Positions 28,520-38,513 of a stretch of DNA of 64,000 nucleotides are shown piece after piece. Where the stretch lies: contig JAHECD010000006.1 of assembly GCA_024641945.1 (NCBI GenBank), positions 21,840 through 85,839 on the forward strand, given 5' to 3'. The position numbers and the translations under genes were made by a program. This DNA is from Rubrivivax sp. GTDB taxonomy: Bacteria > Pseudomonadota > Gammaproteobacteria > Burkholderiales > Burkholderiaceae_C. The stretch's first letter is position 1. Each line of letters begins with the position of its first letter. Below the pieces are notes generated by a model. It made no database searches. It saw nothing but the letters and a program-made list of their open reading frames with translations, and had not been told where the DNA came from.

Positions 28520-29548
28520 ATGAACATCGGCCCGATCGAACTGCCGAACAGGCTCTTCGTCGCCCCGATGGCGGGCGTGACGGACCGCCCTTTCCGCATG
28601 TTGTGCAAGCGCCTCGGTGCGGGCTACGCGGTCAGCGAGATGGTGACGTCGCAGCGCGCCTTGTGGGCCAGCCTGAAGACGAGCCGCCGTGCCGACCACG
28701 ACGGCGAAAGCGCGCCGATCGCGGTGCAGATCGCCGGCGTCGACCCGACGGAGATGGCGGACGCCGCGCGCTACAACATCGACCGCGGCGCCCAGGTCAT
28801 CGACATCAACATGGGCTGCCCGGCCAAGAAGGTCTGCAATGTCTGGGCCGGTTCGGCGCTGATGAGCAACGAGACACTGGCACTGCGCATCGTGCAGGCC
28901 GTGGTGCAGGCCTGCGCACCGCTCGGCGTGCCGGTGACGCTGAAGATGCGTACCGGGCGCTGCGACGGAGAGCGCAACGCCGTGGCGCTGGCGCGGGCGG
29001 CCGAGGGCGCCGGGGTCGCGATGGTCACGGTGCACGGCCGCACGCGCGAGCAGGGTTACAGCGGCCTGGCCGAGTACGACACGATCGCGGCCGTCAAGGC
29101 CGCACTGCGCATTCCGGTGGTGGCCAACGGCGACATCGACTCGCCCGCCAAGGCACGTGCGGTGCTGCAACACACGAACGCCGATGCATTGATGATCGGC
29201 CGCGCCGCGCAGGGCCGCCCGTGGATCTTCCGCGAGATCGCCCACCACCTCGAGTCCGGCGAGCTGTTGGCGCCGCCGGCCACCCACGACGTGAAGCACT
29301 GGCTGACCGAGCACCTTCACGATCACTACGGCCTCTATGGCGAGCTCACCGGCATGCGCACCGCGCGCAAGCACATCGGCTGGGCCGTTCGCGCGCTGCC
29401 TGGAGGCGAGGCATTCAGAAGCGTGATGAACACGCTGCAGAGTTGCGACGCGCAGCTGCGTGCCGTGGCGACATTCTTCGAGGATCTTGCCGTGAAATAC
29501 CCCGACCTCCCGGCCGCCAACGACGCCCACCTGTCGAGGCAGGCATGA
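28520..29548 (+). CDS. dusB: tRNA-dihydrouridine synthase B
   Basis: Flavoenzyme that reduces uridine in the tRNA D-loop. It has 342 residues of TIM-barrel plus helical domain. Signatures are [11 protein letters not shown], the catalytic-Cys block [11 protein letters not shown] (Cys in GCPAKKVC), LKMRTG and [10 protein letters not shown]. It starts the dusB-fis-purH group common in proteobacteria. The ATG at 28520 was chosen over an upstream in-frame start that overlaps the divergent yqaA-like gene. Confidence 0.95.
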   Translation: MNIGPIELPNRLFVAPMAGVTDRPFRMLCKRLGAGYAVSEMVTSQRALWASLKTSRRADHDGESAPIAVQIAGVDPTEMADAARYNIDRGAQVIDINMGCPAKKVCNVWAGSALMSNETLALRIVQAVVQACAPLGVPVTLKMRTGRCDGERNAVALARAAEGAGVAMVTVHGRTREQGYSGLAEYDTIAAVKAALRIPVVANGDIDSPAKARAVLQHTNADALMIGRAAQGRPWIFREIAHHLESGELLAPPATHDVKHWLTEHLHDHYGLYGELTGMRTARKHIGWAVRALPGGEAFRSVMNTLQSCDAQLRAVATFFEDLAVKYPDLPAANDAHLSRQA

Positions 29549-29781
29549 GCAGGAAACATATCGACGAGTGCATCCGCGCGTCGCTCGACCAGTACTTCAA
29601 GGACCTGCGCGGCGCCGAGCCGCACGGCGTGCATTCGATGATCATCGACGCGGTGGAGAAGCCGCTGCTCGACGTCGTCATGCACTACGCCGAAGGCAAC
29701 CAGAGCAAGGCCGCCGAGTGGCTGGGTATCAATCGCAATACGCTGCGCCGCAAACTACTCGACCACAAGCTGATCAAATGA
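29545..29781 (+). CDS. fis: Nucleoid-associated regulator Fis
   Basis: Small DNA-bending protein, 78 residues. The C-terminal helix-turn-helix [20 protein letters not shown] is the Fis signature and matches the C-terminus of NtrC-type activators. Both ends overlap by ATGA with dusB and purH, so translation is coupled. The Fis of betaproteobacteria is usually this length and position. It influences growth-phase expression of rRNA and other genes. Confidence 0.95.
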   Translation: MSRKHIDECIRASLDQYFKDLRGAEPHGVHSMIIDAVEKPLLDVVMHYAEGNQSKAAEWLGINRNTLRRKLLDHKLIK

Positions 29782-31358
29782 CCACTGCGCTCATCTCCGT
29801 CTCCGACAAGACCGGTATCGTCGATTTCGCACGCGCGCTGAATGCGCTGGGCGTGCGCCTGGTGTCGACCGGCGGCACTGCGCGCCTGCTCGCCGACCAG
29901 GGCCTGCCGGTGAGCGAGGTCGCCGAGCTGACCGGTTTCCCCGAGATGCTCGATGGCCGTGTCAAGACGCTGCATCCCAATGTGCACGGTGCCTTGCTCG
30001 CCCGGCGCGATGTGCCGGAACACATGGCCGCCATCGAGCGCCACGGCATCGGCACGATCGAGTTGCTGGTCGTCAACCTCTATCCTTTCGAGTCCGCCGT
30101 CGCGAAACCCGACTGCACGCTCGAGGATGCGATCGAGAACATCGACATCGGCGGCCCGGCGATGGTGCGCAGCGCCGCGAAGAACTGGAAGGACGTGGCC
30201 GTGCTCACCGACGCGGCGCAGTACGACGGCGTGCTTGCCGAGCTGCGCGACAGCGGGCGCGTGAGCGACGCCACGCGCTTCACGCTCGCCGTGTCGGCGT
30301 TCAACCGCATCAGCAACTACGACGGCGCGATCAGCGACTACCTGTCCTCGCTCCAGCCGGACGGCACCCGGTCGCCATTCCCGGCCCAGACGAACGGCCG
30401 CTTCGTCAAGATGCAGGACCTGCGCTACGGCGAGAACCCGCACCAGAGGGCGGCCTTCTACCGCGATCTCCATCCAGCGCCCGGATCACTGGCCACCGCG
30501 CGCCAGCTTCAGGGCAAGGAGCTCAGCTACAACAACATCGCCGACGCCGACGCGGCGTGGGAATGTGTGAAGAGCTTCGAAGCGCCGGCCTGCGTGATCG
30601 TCAAGCACGCCAACCCGTGCGGCGTGGCAGTCGGCGCCACCATCGAGGAGGCCTACGCCAAGGCGTGGAAGACCGACCCGACCTCGGCGTACGGCGGTAT
30701 CGTGGCGCTCAACCGGCCGCTCGACGGCGATACCGCGCGGCGCATCGGGGCCCACAAGCAGTTCGTCGAGGTGCTGATGGCGCCCGGGTTCACCGACGAG
30801 GCGCGCGCGATCTTCGCCGCCAAGGCCAATGCGCGCCTGCTCGAGATTGCGCTGCCGCCCGGCGGCGCGACCGACTGGCTCAATGGTCGCAACCTGATGG
30901 ACACCAAGCGGGTGGGATCCGGCCTGCTGATGCAGACGGCCGACAACCGCGAAGTCCGGCGCGACGAACTCAAGGTGCTGACCAAGGTGAAGCCCAGCGA
31001 CGCCCAGCTCGACGACCTGCTGTTCGCATGGACGGTGGCCAAGTACGTCAAGAGCAATGCCATCGTCTTCTGCGCCGGCGGCATGACGCTGGGTGTGGGT
31101 GCCGGGCAGATGAGCCGCATCGACTCCGCGCGCATTGCATCGATCAAGGCCGAGAACGCGGGTCTGTCGTTGACGGGATCGGCGGTCGCGAGCGACGCGT
31201 TCTTTCCGTTTCGCGACGGCCTGGACGTGGTGGCCGAGGCCGGCGCCACCTGCGTCATTCAACCTGGTGGTTCGATGCGCGACGATGAAGTGATCGCGGC
31301 TGCCGACGAACGCGGCATCGCGATGGTCTTCACCGGCGCGCGGCACTTCCGCCACTGA
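29778..31358 (+). CDS. purH: Bifunctional AICAR transformylase/IMP cyclohydrolase
   Basis: Last two steps of purine synthesis. It has 526 residues. The N-terminal MGS-like IMP cyclohydrolase domain starts [18 protein letters not shown] and includes STGGTARLL and GRVKTLHPN. The C-terminal AICAR transformylase domain has [16 protein letters not shown], the catalytic block [11 protein letters not shown] and a final [11 protein letters not shown]. The start overlaps fis by ATGA. The 3' end overlaps a possible decayed frame on the minus strand. Confidence 0.96.
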   Translation: MTTALISVSDKTGIVDFARALNALGVRLVSTGGTARLLADQGLPVSEVAELTGFPEMLDGRVKTLHPNVHGALLARRDVPEHMAAIERHGIGTIELLVVNLYPFESAVAKPDCTLEDAIENIDIGGPAMVRSAAKNWKDVAVLTDAAQYDGVLAELRDSGRVSDATRFTLAVSAFNRISNYDGAISDYLSSLQPDGTRSPFPAQTNGRFVKMQDLRYGENPHQRAAFYRDLHPAPGSLATARQLQGKELSYNNIADADAAWECVKSFEAPACVIVKHANPCGVAVGATIEEAYAKAWKTDPTSAYGGIVALNRPLDGDTARRIGAHKQFVEVLMAPGFTDEARAIFAAKANARLLEIALPPGGATDWLNGRNLMDTKRVGSGLLMQTADNREVRRDELKVLTKVKPSDAQLDDLLFAWTVAKYVKSNAIVFCAGGMTLGVGAGQMSRIDSARIASIKAENAGLSLTGSAVASDAFFPFRDGLDVVAEAGATCVIQPGGSMRDDEVIAAADERGIAMVFTGARHFRH

Positions 31359-31614
31359 CGGCGGCGTGCCGGCTCGTCGCGCCTCGCACCCGCGAGGCCG
31401 CGGGGCCGCGGGGCCGCGAAGAGTCGGCCAGGGCGCCGCCGAGCAGAACGCCGTCGCCGTCGAGGTCGTCAGCACTGAACGTGCCGGTCGATTCGCCACC
31501 GCGCTCGAACCCACCGAGTGAAAAGACGTCGGTGGCGGCCTGCGCCGGCGTGTCCGGCACGACGACCATCGCGCCGGCCGAGAACGGTGCCGCGTCGACA
31601 TGTCGACGCTTCAT
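31330..31614 (-). pseudogene. Probable relic of a secreted (PEP-CTERM-style) protein
   Basis: A minus-strand frame of 94 codons fills the spacer after purH and overlaps the purH end by 29 bases. It opens MKRRHVDAAPFSAGAMVVVP and continues with an AQA-like cleavage site, then FSLGGFERGGESTGTF and [14 protein letters not shown]. This resembles the signal peptide and first strands of secreted PEP-CTERM proteins, which carry GTF-x-DDxDGDG segments. The hydrophobic core is broken by charged residues. The rest degenerates into Arg/Ala/Gly-rich sequence with no sorting tail. A decayed remnant is the best reading; chance similarity is possible. Confidence 0.4.
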
Positions 31615-31704
31615 GTCGCGGCTCTTCAGGGATGGCCCGCCCTGTGCCAGGGCGGTCGAGCGCGCGCTGGCGCGGGTGCCGGGACCAAGAGTCCAGAAGG
31701 TAGC

Positions 31705-32334
31705 ATGCGTCCCATGTCGCTTGCCGAGTTGATGGGCCTGTTGATGGCGTTCCTGACGCGCCTGATCACCGGGGCGCAGGGCCACTGGAAGGGCAGCCCG
31801 CCGATGGCGGAGCAGCGCATCTACTTTGCCAACCACCAGAGCCACTTCGACTGGGTGTTGATCTGGGCCGCGCTGCCGCACGACCTGCGCGCGCAGACGC
31901 GGCCCATCGCCGCACGTGACTACTGGACCAGCAGCCGCTTCAGGCACTGGCTCACGCGCGAGGTCTTCAATGCGGTGTACGTCAACCGCCAGCGCACCGA
32001 CGACCAGGACCCGCTCGAGCCGCTGATCGACGCGCTGCGCAACGGCGACTCCCTCGTCATCTTTCCCGAGGGAACACGCAGCAACAAGGGCGAGCCGCAG
32101 CCGTTCAAGAGCGGGATCTACCACCTGGCCGAGCAGTTCCCGCAGGTGCCGCTGGTGCCCGTGTGGATCGACAACGTGCAGCGGGTCATGCCCAAGGGTG
32201 AGGTCGTGCCGGTGCCGATCCTTTGCACGGCCACCTTTGGCGCGCCGATGCACCTGCAGCCGGGAGAAGACAAGCGCGATTTTCTCGATCGTGCACGGTC
32301 TGCAGCCATCGCGCTCAAGCCTGCCGGATCATGA
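31705..32334 (+). CDS. Lysophospholipid (1-acyl-glycerol-3-phosphate) acyltransferase, PlsC-like
   Basis: Predicted membrane-associated acyltransferase of 209 residues. The NHx4D motif is NHQSHFD, and FPEGTRSNKGE is the acyl-acceptor phosphate site. A short hydrophobic N-terminus is present. It probably transfers an acyl chain in phospholipid synthesis. It is coupled by an ATGA overlap to a CdsA-like gene, so the two should make and then activate phosphatidate. The start at 31705 is preceded by AGAAGGTAGC. Confidence 0.88.
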   Translation: MRPMSLAELMGLLMAFLTRLITGAQGHWKGSPPMAEQRIYFANHQSHFDWVLIWAALPHDLRAQTRPIAARDYWTSSRFRHWLTREVFNAVYVNRQRTDDQDPLEPLIDALRNGDSLVIFPEGTRSNKGEPQPFKSGIYHLAEQFPQVPLVPVWIDNVQRVMPKGEVVPVPILCTATFGAPMHLQPGEDKRDFLDRARSAAIALKPAGS

Positions 32335-33299
32335 ACTGGCTGGCCCGACTGACGGTCAACGAGCAGGTGAGCGCCCTGTTCGTCGCGCTTTTCGGCGGGC
32401 TCGTCCTCGTCACCGGCGCCGCAGTGCTGAGTTCGCTGCGGGAACATGGTTATGCGACGACCCTGCGCCAGGCGCAGTTCATGCGCGACCTGCGCGCCGT
32501 GTGGGTCGGCGCGGTGGTCTTCTGGATCGCCTGGATCTCGGGTGCCACCGGCGCCACCATGGCGGTCGGGTTGTTCTCCTTTCTTGCGCTGCGCGAATTC
32601 ATCACGCTGGTCCACACCCGCCGCGGTGATCACCGCAGCCTGCTGCTCGCCTTCTTCGTCGTGCTTCCGCTGCAATTCATCTTCGTCGGCACACGCAGCT
32701 TCGACCTTTTCTCGGTCTTCATTCCGGTGTATGTGTTTCTCGCGATCCCCGTGGCCAGTGCGCTGGCCGGGGACCCCGAGCGCTTTCTCGAGCGCAATGC
32801 CAAGATCCAGTGGGGCATCATGGTCTGCGTATACGGGCTGAGCCACCTGCCGGCGCTGCTGCTGCTGCAATTGCCAGGCTACGACGGGCGCGGCGCCTTT
32901 CTGCTGTTCTTCCTGGTCGTGGTGGCCGCCGTCGCACAGATCTCTCAGGAACTCGCCAGCCGGCGGCTGCGTCGGCGGCCGGTGGCGCGCCATATCGACC
33001 GCTCGTTCTCCGTGCGCAGCTGGCTCGGGGGCGTCGCCGCCGCAGCGTTGGTCGGTGCGGCGCTCTGGTGGATCACACCTTTCGATGCGCTGCGCGCCGC
33101 CGCGATGGCCGCGCTCTCGGGCGCCTGCGGGACGCTCGGCGACCTGGTGATGCGCGCGCTGAAAAAGGACGCCGGCGTGCGCTGGTGGGGCAACCGCAGT
33201 TCGGTCACTGGCGCGGTGGGCCTGCTCGACCGCGTCGCGCCGCTGTGTTTTGCGGCGCCGATCTTCTTCCACTCGGTGCGCTGGTATTTCAGCGCGTGA
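32331..33299 (+). CDS. CdsA-like phosphatidate cytidylyltransferase (YnbB type)
   Basis: Polytopic protein of 322 residues, probably making CDP-diacylglycerol. About seven or eight hydrophobic segments are visible. The signature near the C-terminus reads [17 protein letters not shown], then GLLDRVAP. Compared with typical CdsA, the KR-K/KD core and LLDR are retained while the PGHGG is not seen. This looks more like the YnbB branch, which is paired with an acyltransferase in E. coli too. It is coupled to the acyltransferase and followed closely by ruvC. A second, canonical cdsA is expected elsewhere. Confidence 0.82.
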   Translation: MNWLARLTVNEQVSALFVALFGGLVLVTGAAVLSSLREHGYATTLRQAQFMRDLRAVWVGAVVFWIAWISGATGATMAVGLFSFLALREFITLVHTRRGDHRSLLLAFFVVLPLQFIFVGTRSFDLFSVFIPVYVFLAIPVASALAGDPERFLERNAKIQWGIMVCVYGLSHLPALLLLQLPGYDGRGAFLLFFLVVVAAVAQISQELASRRLRRRPVARHIDRSFSVRSWLGGVAAAALVGAALWWITPFDALRAAAMAALSGACGTLGDLVMRALKKDAGVRWWGNRSSVTGAVGLLDRVAPLCFAAPIFFHSVRWYFSA

Positions 33300-33301
33300 C
33301 G

Positions 33302-33856
33302 ATGGCGCTGCGCATCCTCGGCATCGACCCCGGCCTGCAGCGCACCGGCTTCGGCGTCATCGACGCCGATGGCCCGCGCCTGGCCTACGTGGCGAGCGGC
33401 ACCATCAGCACGCTGGAGGCGCCGCGCGGCGACCTGCCGGGACGACTGAAGCTCATCTTCGACGGCGTGGCCGAGGTCGTGCAGCGCTACCAGCCGCAGT
33501 GCGCGTCGGTGGAAATCGTCTTCGTGAACGTCAATCCGCAGAGCACGCTCCTGCTGGGCCAGGCACGTGGTGCCGCGCTCGCCGCGCTGGTCTCGGGCAG
33601 CCTGCCGGTGTCGGAATACACGGCCCTGCAGATGAAGAAAGCGATCGTCGGGCACGGCCTGGCCAACAAATCGCAGGTGCAGGAAATGGTGCGCCGCCTG
33701 CTGGCGCTGCCCGGCCTGCCGGGCAAGGATGCCGCCGACGCGCTCGGCCTGGCGATCTCGCATGCCCATGCCGGTGCATCATTGACGGCATTGGCCCAAG
33801 CTTCGCCGCTGCAGCGGCGCCAACATGCGCAGTACCGCAAGGGCCGCGTCTACTGA
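33302..33856 (+). CDS. ruvC: Holliday junction resolvase RuvC
   Basis: Endonuclease that cuts Holliday junctions with RuvAB. It has 184 residues. The catalytic acids are visible in [10 protein letters not shown] (Asp7), in SVEIVFVN (Glu) and in [12 protein letters not shown] (two Asp). The C-terminus is basic ([14 protein letters not shown]). The ATG at 33302 was chosen; a GTG two codons earlier overlaps the cdsA-like stop and is also possible. ruvA and ruvB are not in the window. Confidence 0.95.
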   Translation: MALRILGIDPGLQRTGFGVIDADGPRLAYVASGTISTLEAPRGDLPGRLKLIFDGVAEVVQRYQPQCASVEIVFVNVNPQSTLLLGQARGAALAALVSGSLPVSEYTALQMKKAIVGHGLANKSQVQEMVRRLLALPGLPGKDAADALGLAISHAHAGASLTALAQASPLQRRQHAQYRKGRVY

Positions 33857-33872
33857 GTACCCAGGAGTCCCG

Positions 33873-34574
33873 ATGATGAACGCCCCCGTGAGCACCCAAT
33901 GGATTTCGATCTCCCCCGGATTCGAGGGCTACCTCGCGCTGCCGCCGGCCGGTCACGGCCCGGGCCTGGTGCTGTTCCAGGAGATCTTCGGCGTCAACGC
34001 GCACATCCAGGCCGTGGCCGAACAGTACGCGCTCGACGGCTTCGTCGTGCTCGCGCCCGACGTCTTCTGGCGCCAGGCGCCGCGGGTCGAACTCGGCTAC
34101 GACGGTGCCGACCGCCAGCAGGCTTTCACGCTGATGCAGGGTTATGCCGGGCCGGACGCGCTGGCCGACATCGCGGCGAGCGTGAAGACGCTGCGTGCGC
34201 GGCCCGAGGTCGGCGCGGCCAGGGTCGGTGCCGTCGGCTATTGCATGGGCGGGCGACTGGCCTACCTGGCCGCCGCGACTTCGGACGTCGACGCTGCGGT
34301 GGCTTTCTATGGCGGGGGCATCCAGACACAACTCGACCGCGTGGGCTCGATCAAGTGTCCGGTGCAGTTTCACTATGCCGAGCGCGACGACAACATTCCG
34401 ATGAGCGCCGTCGAATCGGTGCGGCAGGCGATGGCCGGCAAGCCTGCAGAGATCCATGTCTACCCCGGCGCCACCCACGGCTTCAACTGCTGGGCGCGGG
34501 CGTCGTACCACGCGCCGAGCGCCGCGCTCTCGCACGGCCGTGCCACGGCGTTCCTGGCCAGCGCGCTGTTCTGA
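33873..34574 (+). CDS. Dienelactone hydrolase family protein
   Basis: Alpha/beta hydrolase of 233 residues. The nucleophile Cys lies in VGYCMGGRLAYL and the catalytic His in ATHGFNCWAR; the Asp is likely in ERDDNIPM. FQEIFGVNAHIQAVAEQYA is the conserved opening. The substrate is unknown; family members hydrolyse lactones formed in aromatic degradation, but no such pathway surrounds it. It starts 16 bases after ruvC with an AGGAG site and may be cotranscribed. Confidence 0.9.
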   Translation: MMNAPVSTQWISISPGFEGYLALPPAGHGPGLVLFQEIFGVNAHIQAVAEQYALDGFVVLAPDVFWRQAPRVELGYDGADRQQAFTLMQGYAGPDALADIAASVKTLRARPEVGAARVGAVGYCMGGRLAYLAAATSDVDAAVAFYGGGIQTQLDRVGSIKCPVQFHYAERDDNIPMSAVESVRQAMAGKPAEIHVYPGATHGFNCWARASYHAPSAALSHGRATAFLASALF

Positions 34575-34617
34575 AGTCGACGCGGCAGCGCCGGACGCAG
34601 CGCAGCCGCGCGCCGCA

Positions 34618-34803
34618 CTACAGCATCACGGCCAGCCGTTCGAGGATCAGCACCGCGAAGAATCCTAACGCCGCCAGCACCGTCCACTTGACGATGACCA
34701 GCCCGCGCCGCCGCCACGCGACCTCGTTCGTGGCGATATACATGCCGAAGCAGAGCATGCCCGCCAGCAGCAGCAGGCCGAACACGAGGCGGAAGATCAG
34801 CAT
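34618..34803 (-). CDS. Small two-span membrane protein downstream of lpxC
   Basis: Short 61-residue frame with two hydrophobic segments: MLIFRLVFGLLLLAGMLCFG and VIVKWTVLAALGFFAVLIL, separated by a basic loop WRRRG. A GGAAGG lies about 11-16 bases before the ATG. It follows lpxC after 88 bases on the same strand. No family recognised. The hydrophobic pattern and loop make it likely real despite its size. Confidence 0.55.
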   Translation of the reverse strand: MLIFRLVFGLLLLAGMLCFGMYIATNEVAWRRRGLVIVKWTVLAALGFFAVLILERLAVML

Positions 34804-34891
34804 TCGAGCCGCGACCTTCCGGTGAGCGCATGGACCGGACCGCACGCCACCGCACGGCGCGAGCGACCGGACCTCGTGTGCCGGGCCGGCG

Positions 34892-35827
34892 TCACCATGC
34901 GGGCGCCAGCGCGGCCAGACCGGCCGGTGCCTTCGACTCGTCCTGGAACGTGACGATGTCATAGGCACTCTCGTCGGCCAGCAGTGCCCGCAGCAGCCGG
35001 TTGTTCAACGCGTGCCCGCTCTTGAACGCGACGTAGTGCGCGAGCATCGGCTTGCCGGCGATGTGCAGATCGCCGATGGCGTCGAGGATCTTGTGTTTGA
35101 CAAACTCGTCGTCGTAACGCAACCCGTCGGAATTGAGCACCCGGTAGTCGTCGACCACGATCACGTTGTCCATGCTGCCGCCCAGGCCCAGCCCGCGCGC
35201 GCGCATCATCTCGACGTCTTTCGTGAACCCGAAGGTGCGGGCGCGTGCGATGTCGCGTTTGTAGCGCCCGGAGCCCATGTCGAACTCCACCCGCTGGCCC
35301 GTCGCGTTGACCGCCGGGTGGTCGAATTCGATCTCGAACGTCAGCTTGTAGCCGTCGAACGGCTCGAGACGCGCCCACTTCAGGGAGGTGCCCTCGCCCT
35401 CGCGCAGCTCGACCGGTTTCTTCACGCGGATGAAGCGCTTGGGCGCCTTCTGCACCTCGATGCCCGCGCTCTGAAGAAGAAAGACGAAGCTCGCGGCAGA
35501 GCCGTCGAGAATCGGCACCTCTTCCGCCGAGATGTCGACGAACAGGTTGTCCAGGCCCAGCCCGGCACACGCCGACATCAGGTGCTCGATGGTCTGCACC
35601 TTGGGTGCGCCGGGGTCGCCGCCCGCGCTGATGGTGGACGCCATGCGGGTATCGCTGACCGCCATCGCGTTCACGGGGATATCCACGGGCACCGGCAGGT
35701 CGACACGGCGGAAGACGACACCGGTGTCGGGGGGCGCCGGCCGCAGCGTGAGCTCGACCTTGCGGCCGCTGTGCACGCCCACGCCGACAGCGCGGGTCAG
35801 GCTCTTGATGGTTCTTTGAGCGAGCAT
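34892..35827 (-). CDS. lpxC: UDP-3-O-acyl-N-acetylglucosamine deacetylase
   Basis: Committed zinc-dependent step of lipid A synthesis. It has 311 residues. The zinc ligands are His in [11 protein letters not shown] and His and Asp in [11 protein letters not shown]; the catalytic His lies in [33 protein letters not shown] is the usual start of the fold. It sits at the end of the dcw cluster, 121 bases after ftsZ, which is the normal arrangement in beta- and gammaproteobacteria. The gap should hold its own promoter. Confidence 0.97.
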   Translation of the reverse strand: MLAQRTIKSLTRAVGVGVHSGRKVELTLRPAPPDTGVVFRRVDLPVPVDIPVNAMAVSDTRMASTISAGGDPGAPKVQTIEHLMSACAGLGLDNLFVDISAEEVPILDGSAASFVFLLQSAGIEVQKAPKRFIRVKKPVELREGEGTSLKWARLEPFDGYKLTFEIEFDHPAVNATGQRVEFDMGSGRYKRDIARARTFGFTKDVEMMRARGLGLGGSMDNVIVVDDYRVLNSDGLRYDDEFVKHKILDAIGDLHIAGKPMLAHYVAFKSGHALNNRLLRALLADESAYDIVTFQDESKAPAGLAALAPAW

Positions 35828-35948
35828 GGACGGATTGTCCCGCACCCGGGACAACACCGCAGGCGGACCGCCAACGCAGGCCAGGCAGGTTCACCGGCGG
35901 CGCCCGCCCGAAAAGGCGGATGCCGCCGGCGCCGCGGGTGAGGCCCGG

Positions 35949-37175
35949 TCAGTCCGCCTGCTTGCGCAGGAAGGCCGGGATCTCGATCTCGTCCATGCCG
36001 TTGCTCGACAGTGCCTCGACCTTGGAGCGAGCGCTGCGCCAGACGCTGGGCGTGTTGAGCCCGGTGTAGTCGGCCGCAGGCGCGCCGCCTGGCGTACCCG
36101 GCGTGGCGATCGCCTGGTTCAGCACCGGCACATGGTTGTCGGTGCCCGTGCGCAGGCCCTGCATCGGTTGCGCCACGGCATGGGACTGGACCACGGTCAG
36201 CGGCGCCTGCGCCTTGCGCGACACCGACGACAGGCCGGTGGCGATCACGGTCACGCGCAGCTGGTCGCCCAGGCTCTCGTCGTAGGCGGCACCGTAGATC
36301 ACGTGCGCGTCGTCGGCGGCGTACATGCGGATCGTATTCATCGCGGTGCGCGACTCCATCAGCTTGAACGTGCCCTTGGCGGCCGCGATCAGCACCAGCA
36401 CGCCGCGCGCGCCGGACAGGTCGATGCCCTCCAGCAGCGGGCAGGCCACGGCCGCCTCCGCCGCCTTCTTGGCGCGGTCCGGACCGGTCGCGATGGCGGT
36501 GCCCATCATGGCCTTGCCCGGCTCGCTCATCACCGTCTTCACGTCCTCGAAGTCGACGTTGACGAGCGCGTCCATGTGGATGATGTCGCTGATGCCGCCC
36601 ACCGCGTTCTTCAACACGTCGTTGGCGTGCGCGAAGGCGGCTTCCTGCGTCACGTCCTCGCCCATGACCTCGAGCAGCTTCTCGTTCAGCACGACGATCA
36701 GCGAGTCGACGTTGGCTTCGAGCTCCTGCACGCCGACGTCCGCCTGCTTGCTGCGGCGCGGGCCTTCGAACTCGAACGGCTTGGTCACCACGCCGACGGT
36801 GAGGATGCCCATCTCCTTGGCCACACGTGCGATCACGCTCGCCGCACCGGTGCCCGTGCCGCCACCCATGCCGGCGGTGATGAAGAGCATGTGCGCACCC
36901 TGGATCGCGCCGCGGATGCTGTCCACCGCGCTCTCGGCCGCCGCACGTCCGGCTTCCGGTTTGGAACCCGCACCGAGACCCGACGTGCCCAGCTGCACCA
37001 GCGTGCCGGCGCTGCTGCGGCTGAGCGACTGCGCGTCGGTATTCGCAGCGATGAACTCCACGCCGATCACCTTCTGCGTGATCATGTGCTCGACGGCGTT
37101 GCCGCCGCCGCCGCCGACGCCGATCACCTTGATCTGGGTGCCCTGGTCGAATTCCTCGATCATTTCGATTGCCAT
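35949..37175 (-). CDS. ftsZ: Cell division GTPase FtsZ
   Basis: Tubulin-like protein that forms the division ring. It has 408 residues. The GTP-binding GGGTGTGAA loop is intact, with VGGGGGNAVEHM near the N-terminus and the T7-loop NVDFEDVKTVM. A variable Pro/Ala linker leads to the conserved C-terminal tail DEIEIPAFLRKQ, the docking site for FtsA, ZipA and SlmA. GGAGAGAG precedes the ATG. It lies 105 bases after ftsA, more than the other dcw junctions, so a separate promoter is likely. Confidence 0.98.
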   Translation of the reverse strand: MAIEMIEEFDQGTQIKVIGVGGGGGNAVEHMITQKVIGVEFIAANTDAQSLSRSSAGTLVQLGTSGLGAGSKPEAGRAAAESAVDSIRGAIQGAHMLFITAGMGGGTGTGAASVIARVAKEMGILTVGVVTKPFEFEGPRRSKQADVGVQELEANVDSLIVVLNEKLLEVMGEDVTQEAAFAHANDVLKNAVGGISDIIHMDALVNVDFEDVKTVMSEPGKAMMGTAIATGPDRAKKAAEAAVACPLLEGIDLSGARGVLVLIAAAKGTFKLMESRTAMNTIRMYAADDAHVIYGAAYDESLGDQLRVTVIATGLSSVSRKAQAPLTVVQSHAVAQPMQGLRTGTDNHVPVLNQAIATPGTPGGAPAADYTGLNTPSVWRSARSKVEALSSNGMDEIEIPAFLRKQAD

Positions 37176-37280
37176 TTGCTCTCTCCTTGCCGGTTAGCAG
37201 TTGCCATCCATACACAAACAACGTGGCGCGGGTGTTTGCCCCTGTTCTTCGGTCCTCGCGCCGCTCATGAAAACGAATCC

Positions 37281-38513
37281 TTAGAAATTTCCGAGAAACC
37301 AGTCCTTGGCGCGGCTCACCACGCTCTTGACCGCTCCCGCCTGACCGGCGGCCTTCTGGCCGCGCGTGCGCGCGATGCGCGCCTCCTCCAACAACCCCAT
37401 CGCGGTGGCCGAGCGCGGGTTGGACACCATGTCGTACAGCGCACCGCTGTACGTGGGCAACCCCTTGCGCACGGGCTTGAGGAAGATGTCCTCGCCCAGT
37501 TCGACCATGCCCGGCATCACCGCCGAGCCCCCCGTCAAAACGATGCCTGACGAGAGCAGTTCCTCGTAACCGCTGTCGCGGATCACCTGGTGCACGAGCG
37601 AGAAGATCTCTTCCACCCGCGGCTCGATCACACCCGCCAGAGCCTGGCGGCTCAGCATGCGCGGTGCGCGGTCGCCGAGGCCGGGCACCTCGACCTGTTC
37701 CGACGGATCGGCCAGCAGTTGCTTGGCCACGCCGTACTCGACCTTGATCTCCTCGGCATCTTTCGTCGGCGTGCGCAGCGCCATCGCGATGTCGCTCGTG
37801 ATCAGGTCGCCGGCAATCGGGATCACGGCGGTGTGGCGCACCGAGCCGTCGGTATAGATCTGCACGTCGGTGGTGCCGGCGCCGATGTCGACGAGCGCGA
37901 CGCCGAGGTCTTTCTCGTCGTCGGTCAACACCCCCGAGGCGCTGGCACTCGGGTTCAGCACGAGGCGCTCGACCTCCAGACCACAACGGCGCACGCACTT
38001 GAGGATGTTCTCGGCCGCGCTCTGCGCGCCGGTCACGATGTGCACCTTGACCTCCAGGCGCGAGCCGCTCATGCCGATCGGCTCCTTCACCTCGTGCCCG
38101 TCGATGATGAATTCCTGCGGCTCGACGAGCAGCACACGCTGGTCGTTCGGGATGTTGATCGCCTTCGCCGTCTCGACCACACGCGCCACGTCGGTCGGCG
38201 TGACCTCGCGGTTGTCGCGCACGATCACCATGCCGGTGGAGTTCTGGCCGCGGATGTGGCTGCCGGTGATGCCGGTGTAGACGCTCGTGATCTTGCAGGC
38301 AGCCATCATCTCGGCCTCCTTCAAGGCCTGCTGGATGCTCTGCACGGTGGCATCGATATTGACGACGACACCCCGCTTCAGGCCGTGCGTGGTGGCCACG
38401 CCGAGGCCGGCGACACGCAGGCCGCCGTCCGGCATGACCTCGCCCACCACGGCCATCACCTTGGCGGTTCCGATGTCCAGGCCGACGACCATGTCCTTCG
38501 TGTCCTTGGCCAT
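37281..38513 (-). CDS. ftsA: Cell division protein FtsA
   Basis: Actin-like membrane tether of FtsZ, 410 residues. It opens MVVGLDIGTAKVMAVVGEV. Later actin-fold blocks are VDIGAGTTDVQIY and GIVLTGGSAVMPG. The C-terminal amphipathic helix (VVSRAKDWFLGNF) should bind the membrane. The ATG shares one base with the ftsQ stop (TGATG). The much longer open frame upstream is ftsQ read in another frame. Confidence 0.97.
   Translation of the reverse strand: MAKDTKDMVVGLDIGTAKVMAVVGEVMPDGGLRVAGLGVATTHGLKRGVVVNIDATVQSIQQALKEAEMMAACKITSVYTGITGSHIRGQNSTGMVIVRDNREVTPTDVARVVETAKAINIPNDQRVLLVEPQEFIIDGHEVKEPIGMSGSRLEVKVHIVTGAQSAAENILKCVRRCGLEVERLVLNPSASASGVLTDDEKDLGVALVDIGAGTTDVQIYTDGSVRHTAVIPIAGDLITSDIAMALRTPTKDAEEIKVEYGVAKQLLADPSEQVEVPGLGDRAPRMLSRQALAGVIEPRVEEIFSLVHQVIRDSGYEELLSSGIVLTGGSAVMPGMVELGEDIFLKPVRKGLPTYSGALYDMVSNPRSATAMGLLEEARIARTRGQKAAGQAGAVKSVVSRAKDWFLGNF

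Noticed and set aside
31393..31424. Short GCCGCGGG tandem repeat after purH
   Set aside because: Only about three units, within the decayed frame; too short and GC-biased to be called a functional repeat.
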